This document shows positions 35,932-45,271 of a DNA stretch of 64,000 bases, in pieces; within the stretch, counting starts at the first letter, position 1, and the number at the start of each line of letters is the position of its first letter. The notes under the pieces are model-generated. The model was given only the letters and a program-made list of their open reading frames with translations. It was not told the origin of the DNA and did not search any database. This stretch comes from Catalinimonas niigatensis. GTDB taxonomy: Bacteria > Bacteroidota > Bacteroidia > Cytophagales > Cyclobacteriaceae. The DNA is taken from the NCBI RefSeq assembly GCF_030506285.1, contig NZ_CP119422.1, positions 2,852,001 to 2,916,000 on the forward strand, written 5' to 3'. The position numbers were made by a program, and so were the translations under genes.

Positions 35932-38172
35932 ATGAAATATATTTCAGCAATATTGATAGCTCTACTGAGCTTTGGCACTGTCTGGGCGCAGGAAGGTTAT
36001 AAGGGAAAATTTGAGCAGCTAGGCACCACTCTACCTACACCTAATGAATACCGCAACGCTTCCGGAGCACCTGGCTATAAGTACTGGCAGCAGCAGGCTG
36101 ATTATGATATACAGGTTGAGCTTGATGACGATAAGCAGTCGGTGACCGGCTCTGAAAAGATTACCTATTATAACAATTCTCCTGAACCACTTACTTATCT
36201 CTGGCTACAACTTGACCAGAACATGAGGGCTCAGGATTCTAACACTCCGATCACTGAGCAAAGTAGTGTCAAAGATTCCTTGCCTGCCCGAGTCTTCCAG
36301 AAATATGTGATGTACGAAAACGATTTCGAAGGAGGATTTAAAATCAAGTCAGTGACTGATGACAAAAAGCAAGATTTGAAGTATATCATCAATAAAACGA
36401 TGATGAAAATTGCTCTCCCTCAAACGCTCAATCCGGGTGAGAATTTCAGTTTTCATATAGACTGGTCATATAACATTAATGACCGGATGCAGGATGGAGG
36501 CCGCTCAGGTTACGAGCATTTTCCGGAGGATGACAATTACCTCTACACCATAGCGCAATTTTATCCACGTATGGTTAGGTATGATGATGTGAATGGGTGG
36601 CAGAATAAGCAGTTTCTGGGAAACGGTGAGTTCACCCTATCTTTTGGAGATTTTAAAGTAGCCATCACTGTTCCTGATGATCATATTGTAGCCTCTACCG
36701 GAGAACTACAAAATGCAAAAGAAGTACTTACTGCTGAACAGAATAAACGATTGGCTCAGGCCAAAACTGAGTTTGAGAAGCCAGTGCTGATTGTCACAGA
36801 AGTAGAAGCCCGTGAAAATGAGAAGACCAAAGCTACCGGCAAAAAGACCTGGATTTTTAAGGCAGACCGGGTACGCGATTTTGCTTTTGCCTCTTCCCGC
36901 AAGTTTATCTGGGATGCGATGGCCGTCAAAATCAATGACAAACAGCCAATGGCCATGTCTTTTTATCCAAAAGAAGGAAATCCTCTCTGGGAAAAGGAAT
37001 CTACTTTGGCCGTCAAAAACACCTTGGTAGGCTATTCTAACCGTAGCTTTGATTATCCTTATCCGGTTGCTATTTCCGTACATGCTGCTTCTATTGGCAT
37101 GGAGTACCCGATGATTTGCTTCAATTTTGGGCGTCCCGAACCCGATGGCTCTTATACTGACAGTAAAAAGTGGGGGATGATTGCCGTAATTATACATGAA
37201 GTGGGGCATAACTTCTTTCCCATGATCGTCAATTCTGACGAGCGTCAATGGACCTGGATGGACGAAGGCCTGAATACTTTCCTGGAGAATTTAACTGCCG
37301 AAGAATTTTATCCTGACATGCCTCTTAAGTTTGGTACTCCACAAACTATTGTTACCTACATGGGAGGAGATAAGGAATTCATTCGTCCCATCATGACCAA
37401 CTCCGAACAAATCATGCAGTTTGGTTATAATGCTTATGGAAAGCCCTCTGCTGCACTTTATACCCTGCGCAATACCATCATGGGACCTGAGCTATTTGAT
37501 GTGGCTTTTAAAGAATATGCACAGCGGTGGAAGTTTAAAAGCCCTACTCCAGCTGACTTTTTCCGTACGATGGAAGATGCTTCTGCAGTAGATCTGGATT
37601 GGTTCTGGAAAGGATGGTTCTACACTACCGACCACGTTGACCTCACCGTAGACAATGTAAAGTGGTACAAAATGGAGCCTGAGGAAGCCACTGTTGAGAA
37701 AAATGTAAAAGCTAAGAAAGGCAGTCTGAATAAAGAAGAAGCTTCAGCTGAAGCCTCTACTGATGCCAAGCAATGGCCTGATACTTACGAGCCGCTTACA
37801 GTGACAGATACTGACCCTCGCTTTTATGGTGAGTTTATGAACCGCCAGAATGATGACGCTATCCGCAAACAGTACGAGGGCAAAAATATTTACGAAGTTT
37901 CTTTCAAAAATGAAGGAGGCCTGGTGATGCCCCTTATCGTAGTATTTAATTATGCTGATGGTAGCTCTGAAACCCGAAAAATCCCTGCTGAAATTTGGCG
38001 TAAAAATGAAAATACAGCAACTAAAGTTTTTGCATTAGATAAAGAAGTGGTATCCATCTCTCTTGATCCTGACAATCAAACTGCTGATGTGGATTTAGCT
38101 GATAATGTTTTCCCAAGGGCGGAAGACAGCTCTAAATTTGATCAGTTTAAAAACAAGAATACCAGAGAGTAA
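35932..38172 (+). CDS. Exported M1-family metallopeptidase
   Basis: A 746-residue protein with a signal peptide (MKYISAILIALLSFGTVWAQ). The aminopeptidase N-like zinc site is complete: HEVGH, then exactly 18 residues, then the third ligand Glu in MDEGLNTF. The substrate-side motif reads IGMEYPMI, a known Bacteroidota variant of GAMEN. N-terminal beta domain at about 50-280, catalytic thermolysin-like domain at about 290-560, then a Lys/Glu-rich linker and a C-terminal beta domain. It should trim peptides in the periplasm or at the surface. Start chosen at the signal-peptide ATG. It converges on trpS. Confidence 0.94.
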   Translation: MKYISAILIALLSFGTVWAQEGYKGKFEQLGTTLPTPNEYRNASGAPGYKYWQQQADYDIQVELDDDKQSVTGSEKITYYNNSPEPLTYLWLQLDQNMRAQDSNTPITEQSSVKDSLPARVFQKYVMYENDFEGGFKIKSVTDDKKQDLKYIINKTMMKIALPQTLNPGENFSFHIDWSYNINDRMQDGGRSGYEHFPEDDNYLYTIAQFYPRMVRYDDVNGWQNKQFLGNGEFTLSFGDFKVAITVPDDHIVASTGELQNAKEVLTAEQNKRLAQAKTEFEKPVLIVTEVEARENEKTKATGKKTWIFKADRVRDFAFASSRKFIWDAMAVKINDKQPMAMSFYPKEGNPLWEKESTLAVKNTLVGYSNRSFDYPYPVAISVHAASIGMEYPMICFNFGRPEPDGSYTDSKKWGMIAVIIHEVGHNFFPMIVNSDERQWTWMDEGLNTFLENLTAEEFYPDMPLKFGTPQTIVTYMGGDKEFIRPIMTNSEQIMQFGYNAYGKPSAALYTLRNTIMGPELFDVAFKEYAQRWKFKSPTPADFFRTMEDASAVDLDWFWKGWFYTTDHVDLTVDNVKWYKMEPEEATVEKNVKAKKGSLNKEEASAEASTDAKQWPDTYEPLTVTDTDPRFYGEFMNRQNDDAIRKQYEGKNIYEVSFKNEGGLVMPLIVVFNYADGSSETRKIPAEIWRKNENTATKVFALDKEVVSISLDPDNQTADVDLADNVFPRAEDSSKFDQFKNKNTRE

Positions 38173-38183
38173 TAAAAATGCTG

Positions 38184-38234
38184 GGTGTTATGGTGTTATG
38201 GGAAATAATAAAGTAACTGTAACACTATAACACC
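38184..38234. terminator. Long inverted repeat between the convergent M1 peptidase and trpS genes
   Basis: GGTGTTATGGTGTTA at 38184-38198 pairs with TAACACTATAACACC at 38220-38234: 14 Watson-Crick pairs and one G-U, with a 21-nt loop. It lies between the two stop codons, so it probably ends transcription from both sides, although the T-tracts are weak. Each arm is itself an imperfect tandem of GTGTTAT. Confidence 0.7.
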
Positions 38235-38246
38235 TTGATACTTTAT

Positions 38247-39215
38247 TTAATACCCCAACTTTTCTTTTACTCTTCCCAGTACTTCTCTGGCGATTTCTCT
38301 GGCTTTTCCTTCTCCTTTTTCAAGCCTGGCGTGTAGTTCTGGCAGGTTTTCCATATAATAATTGAAAGCCTTACGTTCTTCCGCGTATCTTTCAAGGATC
38401 AGTTCATACAAGGCTTGCTTGGCATAGCCGTAGCCATAGTTTCCTCCCTCATAATTGTCCCGCATCTCTTTGACCTGTTGCTCATCTGCCAGTAGGGTAT
38501 ACAAAGCAAATACAGTGTCATTGTCGGGATTTTTAGGTTCTTCCAGGGGAGTGCTGTCGGTTACAATGCCCATTACCTGCTTACGCAGTTGTTTGTCTGG
38601 CAGGAAGATATCAATGGTATTGCCATAAGATTTGCTCATCTTTTGACCATCCGTACCAGGAATGATCATGCGGCTTTCATCAATTTTAGCTTCCGGCAGC
38701 ACAAAAGTTTCTCCATACAAATTGTTAAAAGTACTGGCGATATCACGTGCCATTTCCAGATGCTGCTGTTGGTCTTTGCCCACCGGCACAAAGTTCGCAT
38801 CATACAAAATAATATCAGAGGTCATCAGCACAGGATAAGTGAATAAGCCTGCATTGACATTAGAGAGCCTGTCTGATTTATCTTTGAAAGAATGGGCATT
38901 GGCCAGCATCGGATAAGGAGTGAAGCAATTGAGATACCAGGTCAGCTCACATACCTCAGGAATACGGGATTGCCTGTAAAAAATATTCTGATTGGTATCA
39001 AAACCAAATGCCAGCCAGGCAGCTGCCACAGCATTTGTGTTTTGCTTTCTGGTTTCAGCATCTTTGATGGTGGTTAGGGAATGAAGATCGGCGATAAAAA
39101 ACAGTGATTCATTGTTCTTTTCGTTAGATAAAGCAATGGCCGGAGCGATAGCACCCAGTATGTTTCCCAAATGAGGCCTTCCTGTGCTTTGTATCCCTGT
39201 TAGAATTCTTGACAT
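38247..39215 (-). CDS. trpS: Tryptophanyl-tRNA synthetase
   Basis: A 322-residue class Ic aminoacyl-tRNA synthetase charging tRNA-Trp. The HIGH-like motif is TGRPHLGNILGA near the start, and the KMSKS motif is complete in GTDGQKMSKSYGNT. Length and arrangement match bacterial TrpS. Cytosolic. It is read alone, diverging from the DUF1573 gene across about 250 bp. Confidence 0.97.
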   Translation of the reverse strand: MSRILTGIQSTGRPHLGNILGAIAPAIALSNEKNNESLFFIADLHSLTTIKDAETRKQNTNAVAAAWLAFGFDTNQNIFYRQSRIPEVCELTWYLNCFTPYPMLANAHSFKDKSDRLSNVNAGLFTYPVLMTSDIILYDANFVPVGKDQQQHLEMARDIASTFNNLYGETFVLPEAKIDESRMIIPGTDGQKMSKSYGNTIDIFLPDKQLRKQVMGIVTDSTPLEEPKNPDNDTVFALYTLLADEQQVKEMRDNYEGGNYGYGYAKQALYELILERYAEERKAFNYYMENLPELHARLEKGEGKAREIAREVLGRVKEKLGY

Positions 39216-39418
39216 CTTTTCTCCAATTTTTTTGACAAAGTAAACGAAAATATCACTTCAAGGGCAAAATAAAGTGTAAAGGCGAACTTTTCTCGTCAAA
39301 TACATTTTAACTTAATGCTGATTAGATTCCGGCTGCTATAAAAAGCTAAATTGCTTATCAGAAGGAAATTTGTAGCATAAAAATTGTTCATCATCAGAAA
39401 AACTTATTCAGCCGAGCG

Positions 39419-39441
39419 GGTCTCGCAGACCGGCGGCCGCC
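39419..39441. other. Paired GC-rich palindromes in the DUF1573 gene leader
   Basis: GGTCT-CGC-AGACC (39419-39431) is followed directly by the perfect 10-bp palindrome GGCGGCCGCC (39432-39441). Both lie 24-46 bp upstream of the DUF1573 start and are far more GC-rich than their surroundings. They could form RNA hairpins affecting translation or be a protein-binding site; a chance origin or a mobile repeat copy is possible too. Confidence 0.5.
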
Positions 39442-39464
39442 TCATCACATTAGCTAAAAATGAC

Positions 39465-40568
39465 ATGGAAAGAAAATTGTTGCTTATCCCTTATTTAATT
39501 TTTCTTTCAGCCTTCGCCTGGGCGCAAGATAAAAAACCTTCTGTAGTCTTCGAGACAACCAATCATGATTTCGGTAATATCACAGAAGAGGCGGGACCTG
39601 TTTCTTATGAATTTCTTTTTACCAATACCGGAGAGTCGCCCCTCATTCTTAGCGATGTGCGTCCTTCCTGTGGATGTACTACACCTCTCTGGTCCAAAGA
39701 GCCTATTGCTCCCGGCGATACCGGAACCATTGTGGCTCAATACAATCCCCTGAACCGTCCGGGTACCTTTCGCAAGTCCATTACTGTAACTTCTAATGCT
39801 GAGACCAGCAGCATGATATTGTATATACAGGGTATTGTAGAGCCTAAACCCAAAGCTCCTGCTGATGACTATCCAACCCAATTAGGCAACTTACGTGTAA
39901 AGTACCGCTCGCTTAACATGGGAAAAGTTTTGACTAAAGAACCTACGGTAAAATCTTTTGATGTGTTCAATGCTAGTGAGGAGACTTTAATTTTTAGTGC
40001 CACTGCTGTTACTCCTGACTACATTGCAGTAGAAGTAGACCCTAAAGAACTGCTGCCTAACCAGAAAGGTAGCATCAAGCTTACTTATGATGCACAAGCT
40101 CGCAAAAATCTGGGATTTGCTTCTGACCACATTCGGCTGTTTACCAATGAAGCCGAAGACAGTGTAAAAGAGTTTACCGTGATGGCTACCATTGAGGAGT
40201 ACTTTCCGCCTATGACAGAAGAAGAACTGAAGCAGGCTCCCAGACTTACTTTGGCCAAAACCAGTCATGATTTTGGTAGTATACAGGAAGGAAAAGTAGT
40301 AAAAGCTGATTTTACCTTTACCAATACTGGCAGAAGTCCTCTGAATATACGCGAAACCAAAGCCAATTGCGGTTGTACAGTATCTCAGCCAGAAAAAAGC
40401 ACATTGGCTCCGGGAGAAAGTAGCAATCTTACGGTTACCTTTAATTCCAGTGGACGCAGAGGAAAGCAGCAAAAAATAGTCACCATTTTCTCTAATGATC
40501 CTAAAGCACCCACACAGCAAATCAGCATCAATGGCAGGGTAATTACTTCAGACTCAGATAGTGAGTGA
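39465..40568 (+). CDS. Exported DUF1573 protein
   Basis: The ATG at 39465 begins a signal peptide (MERKLLLIPYLIFLSAFAW); an in-frame ATG at 39384 adds 27 residues, including the paired palindromes, and is unlikely. The mature protein of about 345 residues has two DUF1573 Ig-like domains: FETTNHDFGNITEE with PSCGCTTP near the start, and LAKTSHDFGSIQEG with ANCGCTVSQP near the end, separated by a middle beta domain. This family is abundant in Bacteroidota envelopes; the NCGCT cysteines may form disulfides or bind a metal. Molecular role unknown. A shared terminator lies between it and the convergent YceI gene. Confidence 0.9.
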   Translation: MERKLLLIPYLIFLSAFAWAQDKKPSVVFETTNHDFGNITEEAGPVSYEFLFTNTGESPLILSDVRPSCGCTTPLWSKEPIAPGDTGTIVAQYNPLNRPGTFRKSITVTSNAETSSMILYIQGIVEPKPKAPADDYPTQLGNLRVKYRSLNMGKVLTKEPTVKSFDVFNASEETLIFSATAVTPDYIAVEVDPKELLPNQKGSIKLTYDAQARKNLGFASDHIRLFTNEAEDSVKEFTVMATIEEYFPPMTEEELKQAPRLTLAKTSHDFGSIQEGKVVKADFTFTNTGRSPLNIRETKANCGCTVSQPEKSTLAPGESSNLTVTFNSSGRRGKQQKIVTIFSNDPKAPTQQISINGRVITSDSDSE

Positions 40569-40577
40569 TAAAATACA

Positions 40578-40603
40578 AAAGGCTATCAGTTACGATAGCC
40601 TTT
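40578..40603. terminator. Bidirectional terminator between the DUF1573 and YceI genes
   Basis: A perfect 10-bp stem, AAAGGCTATC with GATAGCCTTT, and a 6-nt loop. The arms end in A- and T-tracts, so it can terminate both convergent genes. Confidence 0.85.
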
Positions 40604-40624
40604 CTTATGTCTATACATTTGATC

Positions 40625-41410
40625 TTAGCTTCCGGAATTTGCTGCAGCAGGTTCTTCACTTACCTGAGAAGAAGCTCCCTGAGTTGCAGTGATATCAAAA
40701 CCTATGTTTACAGTATTGTAAATAAATTTATCCTGAGCTACGCGTACCGGATCTCCCTCGTCATTGTAAGATACATTCCATTTAGTACGATCAATATTGA
40801 ATTTAGCTTCTGCAGTCACCTGATCACCGCTCATCTGGATGCGTGCGGGAAAAGTCACACTCAATGTAGTATCTCGCATGGTGAGGTTACCCGTTACCCA
40901 ATGTGTAGGATTTTCCAGCTTATATTCACTTATTTCTTCATTGTTAACCTTTACTGCCATATCATCACTCTCTTCTGTAGAGGCAGTCGCACTGCTATAA
41001 TCCTTTACTTCAGTAATGACAAATTCAGCAGTTGGGTGCTGCTCCACATGGAAAAAATCTTCTGACTTAAGATGCCCTGTCAACTTATCACGATCTTCTC
41101 CTTTAAGATCCTGTACATCAATATCATTCAAATCCACAGTGAAATTTCCTCCCACTACCTGATCATTTTCTACTGCTAATGAGCCATCCTCAATGCCGAT
41201 TGTTCCGTAATGCTGACCGGTAGGTTTAAACCCATTCCATGTCAATTCACTTTGAGAAAGGTCTAGAGAATAACTGTTTGCGCTGGCACTTACTTCCTCA
41301 ACTTCTTGTGCTTCTGAAACTTCTGCTTCGTCGCTTTGAGGGTTTTGTGCACAGCTTGCCATAAGAAACGATGCGAGGATAGCCAAAGAAAAATAATTCA
41401 ATGTCTTCAT
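40625..41410 (-). CDS. YceI-like lipoprotein
   Basis: A 261-residue lipoprotein (LASFLMASC, Cys20) with an acidic linker to about residue 45 and then a YceI-type lipocalin-like domain: LTWNGFKPTGQHYG, GGNFTVDLNDIDVQDLKG, HLKSEDFFHVEQHPTAEF, and FNIDRTKWNVSY. YceI proteins are small periplasmic beta-barrels that bind isoprenoid or lipid-like ligands. The lipid anchor fits this family in Bacteroidota. Apparently monocistronic. Confidence 0.92.
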   Translation of the reverse strand: MKTLNYFSLAILASFLMASCAQNPQSDEAEVSEAQEVEEVSASANSYSLDLSQSELTWNGFKPTGQHYGTIGIEDGSLAVENDQVVGGNFTVDLNDIDVQDLKGEDRDKLTGHLKSEDFFHVEQHPTAEFVITEVKDYSSATASTEESDDMAVKVNNEEISEYKLENPTHWVTGNLTMRDTTLSVTFPARIQMSGDQVTAEAKFNIDRTKWNVSYNDEGDPVRVAQDKFIYNTVNIGFDITATQGASSQVSEEPAAANSGS

Positions 41411-41543
41411 AAATTAGCTTGTTTAGTAAAAATTTTTTGTTGTAAACAGTCAATAATAACTGTTGCTACATCAAAATGTTACATATAAGTTTAATACTTA
41501 CATAGAATCAATGTACTGTTTTTCTTTAAATACCATTTGGATT

Positions 41544-43508
41544 CTATTGCATTTTTTCCCACGCATCCGTACGAAAAGGTGAAGCTGGCAGAAAAGCTTC
41601 GTTGTATAAATTGGTTACCGGATTATTGGCCCATCCGTAGCGCACAGCTTCCGGATTGGCTACCTGAGGGTTTTTGACAGACACTTCATTTTCACTGATG
41701 ATTTTGGCTGTAGCTGGGTAAAATTGACGATTAGCCCCAGCTATTGTAAAACCTCTTAGCTTTTCTCCGGGAATCACCATCAAGCCTTCCGCTACTTCAT
41801 CAAAAGTAAGAATGGCTGAATCTCCCTCTACCCGCATAGATTCATACATAGGGCCTGACCAAACATTGTCCTGATCATAAGCTACCTTGAGTGCGGCGAG
41901 TGCCAGGCGTTTTCCTACATCCTGCTTATTTCTTGGATGTATATCGGTAGAATCACCGATATCTATAGTTACAGCCATACCAGTATTATCCAGGTCCAAA
42001 GCCATCAGTTGCGCTTCCCTTAGCTCCGCCCAGCTTTCATCTCCGGGACCTCCGGTAATATAGTTTGCCAACTGAACGAAGAGAAATGGAAATTTTCCGA
42101 TATTCCACTGATTGCGCCAGTCTTCTATCATCAATGGAAATAAGGTCTGGTACTGCCGGGCACGGTTGGCATTACTTTCACCCTGATACCAGATTACCCC
42201 CCTGATCTTGAAGGGAATCAATGGGTTGATCATTGCATTGTAAAGGATAGCAGGTTCGCTGGGAAACATATCTACCGTCGGCAAAGGCTCAGATGCATCA
42301 TATTTCCATGCTCCGGCCAGTGAAATTTCTAACTTTTCCCCATTTTGCTCCAGATACATTTCTTCCTGAGGTCCTGTAAATCCTCCGTTCCCGCTATTGT
42401 CTTCTACCCGAACTGTGATAATATTTGAACCTGCCTGTACTGCTGAAGCAGGAATTTCGTAGGTTCTGTAATTATTGTAGCCTCTTGTCTGGCCCACTTT
42501 TTCGCCATTAAACCAAGTGATATCTGCATCATCAATGCTACCTAGGTGCAATGTCAAGGCCTGATTGGCATTGCTGGCAGGAATATCAATCTGCTTCTGA
42601 AACCACACAAAGCCATCAAAGGCAGCCATACTACTGTCAGCCTCTTCCCAGGAAGAAGGGATTTGCATCTCTGCCCATCCCTCAGTATCAAAATCAGGCG
42701 TAAAACCTTCATCTTTCATCTGTGCATTGGCTTCTTCAAAAATGCGGTCTCGTACTTTCCTTTTTTCTACATCCGTGTTAGAAGGTGCTGTCTGCAACTG
42801 CTGTTCTATTTCCTGAATCTCTTCTTCAAATTCGCTCATACTACCCAGTGCTGCTTCACTGGTCCAGGCTTCTGCTGGTGTACCTCCCCAACTGGAGTTG
42901 ATCAACCCGATAGGCACGCCTACTTCCTGCTGAATTTCTCTTCCAAAAAAGTAGGCTACTGCTGAGAAATTTCCGATGGTTTCTGGTGAAGTCTGCTTCC
43001 AGTTGCCTTCATCCAGATGCTCCAAGGGTTCGTAGCTGGCATTGCGGGAGATAGTAAACAGCCTGATCTCCGGGTAATTAGCATTGGCTATCTCTTCTTC
43101 AAAATTATCTACCTGAGCACTGAGCGGCCATTCCATATTGGATTGACCGGAGGCCAGCCATACATCACCGATCAGAATATCTTGTAAAACAATGGTGGTA
43201 TCCTCTCCCACTATCTCTAATTCATATGGCCCACCTGCTTCCATTTCTGCAAACTCCACTGCCCACTTACCCTCAGCATCTGCTTCTGCTGTTTGTGAGT
43301 TTCCTCCCAGGCTCACCTGCACGGTGCCCCCAGGATCAGCTGTACCCCATACATTTAACGGAATTTCTCTCTGCAACACCGCATGATCGGTAAAAAGCTG
43401 ATGGGTATGAATGTTAGTCGCATCCGGAGAAGCACAGGATGCAAGCAAAAGTAAAATAAGAAAAGTGTGAACTGTGGCTACTGCTTTAGGCATATTGTAT
43501 AATTCCAT
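41544..43508 (-). CDS. Sialate O-acetylesterase-like lipoprotein (SGNH hydrolase)
   Basis: A 654-residue lipoprotein with a lipobox at LLLASC; either the ATG at 43508 or the one five codons later (43493) could start it. The SGNH-type core is split by an inserted beta-sandwich domain: GQSNMEWPL carries the nucleophile Ser, NSSWGGTPAEAW the second block, QGESN the oxyanion segment, and IHPRNKQDVGKRL the C-terminal Asp/His region. It probably removes acetyl groups from sialic acid or plant glycans in the periplasm. No SusC/SusD genes surround it, so it is not part of a visible polysaccharide locus here. Confidence 0.9.
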   Translation of the reverse strand: MELYNMPKAVATVHTFLILLLLASCASPDATNIHTHQLFTDHAVLQREIPLNVWGTADPGGTVQVSLGGNSQTAEADAEGKWAVEFAEMEAGGPYELEIVGEDTTIVLQDILIGDVWLASGQSNMEWPLSAQVDNFEEEIANANYPEIRLFTISRNASYEPLEHLDEGNWKQTSPETIGNFSAVAYFFGREIQQEVGVPIGLINSSWGGTPAEAWTSEAALGSMSEFEEEIQEIEQQLQTAPSNTDVEKRKVRDRIFEEANAQMKDEGFTPDFDTEGWAEMQIPSSWEEADSSMAAFDGFVWFQKQIDIPASNANQALTLHLGSIDDADITWFNGEKVGQTRGYNNYRTYEIPASAVQAGSNIITVRVEDNSGNGGFTGPQEEMYLEQNGEKLEISLAGAWKYDASEPLPTVDMFPSEPAILYNAMINPLIPFKIRGVIWYQGESNANRARQYQTLFPLMIEDWRNQWNIGKFPFLFVQLANYITGGPGDESWAELREAQLMALDLDNTGMAVTIDIGDSTDIHPRNKQDVGKRLALAALKVAYDQDNVWSGPMYESMRVEGDSAILTFDEVAEGLMVIPGEKLRGFTIAGANRQFYPATAKIISENEVSVKNPQVANPEAVRYGWANNPVTNLYNEAFLPASPFRTDAWEKMQ

Positions 43509-43589
43509 CGTACTTGTTTAAGGTGAGTCAGATGCCTATATTATAAAAAGAAGCACAATTTTGAAAACTTCAGCACCGGCTCACTTCTT

Positions 43590-44114
43590 ATGGCTTATCA
43601 AAACTTACAAAACTATTTTCATTCAGCAGCAGACAATACCTGCCTGTTCTGGCAAAAATAGATACCAGAAGAAGCCATAAGCTCCGTTCTAGTCATTCAG
43701 TATGGATAAGTGAACACTCGGGGACGTTATTTTCTGGATGCTATGGAAGGGATAGGCCCCGCTTTCTGCGCCATGTATGCATGAGGTCATGGCAGAAGCG
43801 AAGGAAAGAAATGTAGAAGATTTCCCGAAAAACATCCGTCTTACTGGAGCACGCTATGTTTACCATTCATAAAGAATTGTATGTACAGCCAGCGGAATTA
43901 AAAATACTTCTCCTGATTGTTCACGGTACGGGAGATAAAATTACTGATCCGAAAGGCCCTGAGAGATTTTATCATTGGCAGGTAGTGCTGACAAAGCCTT
44001 AAACTTTACGATGGGCTGTATCATAAAATAATGAACAAAATCCCAATCGCTAAGATAGATGTACTCAGGGGTATCAAAGAATGGGTTCAGCAGAGGCCGC
44101 TTACTTATGACTAA
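43590..44114 (+). pseudogene. Decayed alpha/beta hydrolase gene (monoacylglycerol-lipase-like)
   Basis: Stitched across several frames, this region spells an alpha/beta hydrolase of the Hydrolase_4/monoglyceride-lipase type. From the ATG at 43590: SAADNTCLFWQK, TAG, IPEEAISSVLVI, a damaged H-G region, GRYFLDAMEGIG, TGA, GHGRSEGK, a frameshift, RNVEDFPKNI. Further on: LLLIVHGTGDKITDPKGPER, another frameshift, SADKA, another frameshift, LKLYDGLYHKIMNK and finally DVLRGIKEWVQQRPLTYD. At least three in-frame stops, three frameshifts and a central deletion including the nucleophile elbow (GxSxG) show it is non-functional. Confidence 0.85.
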
Positions 44115-44137
44115 CACACTGGTTAGCTCATTGCAAC

Positions 44138-45091
44138 TCAGAACACCTCTTTAGCCACTCTTTTCACCAGTTCCGAACGGCTCATAGTGTAAAAATGAAG
44201 TACCGGGACGCCAAACTCAATGAGTTCTTTGCACTGCTGGACACACCACTCTATGCCTACTTCTTTTACTTCTTTGTTATCCTTACACTTGGCTACTTCG
44301 AGAGAAAGCGCTTCGGGAATATCCAGGTGAAAAAACTGGGGCAGCAAAGTCAAATGATTCATCGTAGCCATAGGCTTAAGTCCGGGAATAATCGGCACGT
44401 TTATATCATGCTCGCGACAACGCCTTACAAAATCAAAATAGGCTTGGTTATTGAAAAACATTTGCGTTACGATGAATTCTGCTCCTAATTCTACCTTCTT
44501 TTTGAGGTGCTGAAAATCAGTATTTATATTGGGTGACTCAAAATGCTTCTCGGGATAACCTGCTGCTCCAATACAGAAATTGGTAGGAGTGGCATCCTGT
44601 AATTCGGCATCCAGATAAACCCCGCGGTTCATATCTGCTACTTGTTTGATCATCTCGCTGGCATAGCAATGCCCCTCCGGATGAGCTACGAAGCCCGGCT
44701 CAGACTTGATAGGATCGCCTCTCAGTACCAGCACATTCTCGATACCTAAAAAGTCCAGTTCAATCAACATGTTTTCGGTATCTTCTTTAGAAAATCCTCC
44801 ACAGATCAGGTGGGGTACGGTATCTATGTTATAACGATTTTGAATAGATGCACAAATCCCTACCGTACCCGGACGCTTGCGGGTAACGATTTTTTTGTAA
44901 CTACCATCCGTTTGTTCTCTATATATGTATTCCTCCCGATGGTAAGTCACATCAATGAAGGAGGGTTCAAACTCCAGTAAAGATTCTACATGACTAAAGA
45001 GGGTCTCAATGTTTTCCCCTTTCTTAGGAGGAAGTATCTCAATGGTAAACAGAGTGCGTTCTGCTTTTTGTATGTGTTCAATTACTCTCAT
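44138..45091 (-). CDS. metF: 5,10-methylenetetrahydrofolate reductase
   Basis: A 317-residue FAD-dependent enzyme that makes 5-methyl-THF for methionine synthesis. The N-terminal FTIEILPPKKGENIETLF, the LVLRGDPIKSEPG loop, and the VTQMFFNN and PIIPGLKPM segments match MetF. The usual catalytic Glu (in EILPP) is present. Cytosolic. No methionine-cycle neighbours are present; it reads toward the hydrolase pseudogene and diverges from the ppx gene. Confidence 0.96.
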   Translation of the reverse strand: MRVIEHIQKAERTLFTIEILPPKKGENIETLFSHVESLLEFEPSFIDVTYHREEYIYREQTDGSYKKIVTRKRPGTVGICASIQNRYNIDTVPHLICGGFSKEDTENMLIELDFLGIENVLVLRGDPIKSEPGFVAHPEGHCYASEMIKQVADMNRGVYLDAELQDATPTNFCIGAAGYPEKHFESPNINTDFQHLKKKVELGAEFIVTQMFFNNQAYFDFVRRCREHDINVPIIPGLKPMATMNHLTLLPQFFHLDIPEALSLEVAKCKDNKEVKEVGIEWCVQQCKELIEFGVPVLHFYTMSRSELVKRVAKEVF

Positions 45092-45271
45092 GATAGCGCG
45101 AAATTACAAAAACTCTTAGGAGTCAACAGCATATCTCTTTCATTTTTCATTTCTACTTGTAATAGACATTCTTTGCTTATTTAAAGTTTGCCTCTGGAAT
45201 GCACTCATATTTAAATGAATTTCTTTTTTACTTTTGCACAAGTTTTAATTCCAGATGAAGATTTAGATGAT

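Noticed and set aside
39384-39464. An upstream extension of the DUF1573 protein
   Set aside because: The extra 27 codons cover the palindromes and lack signal-like features; the ATG at 39465 starts a normal signal peptide.
41544-43508. A polysaccharide utilisation locus around the sialate O-acetylesterase
   Set aside because: No SusC/SusD pair, glycoside hydrolase or regulator of the usual type is adjacent; the enzyme is isolated.
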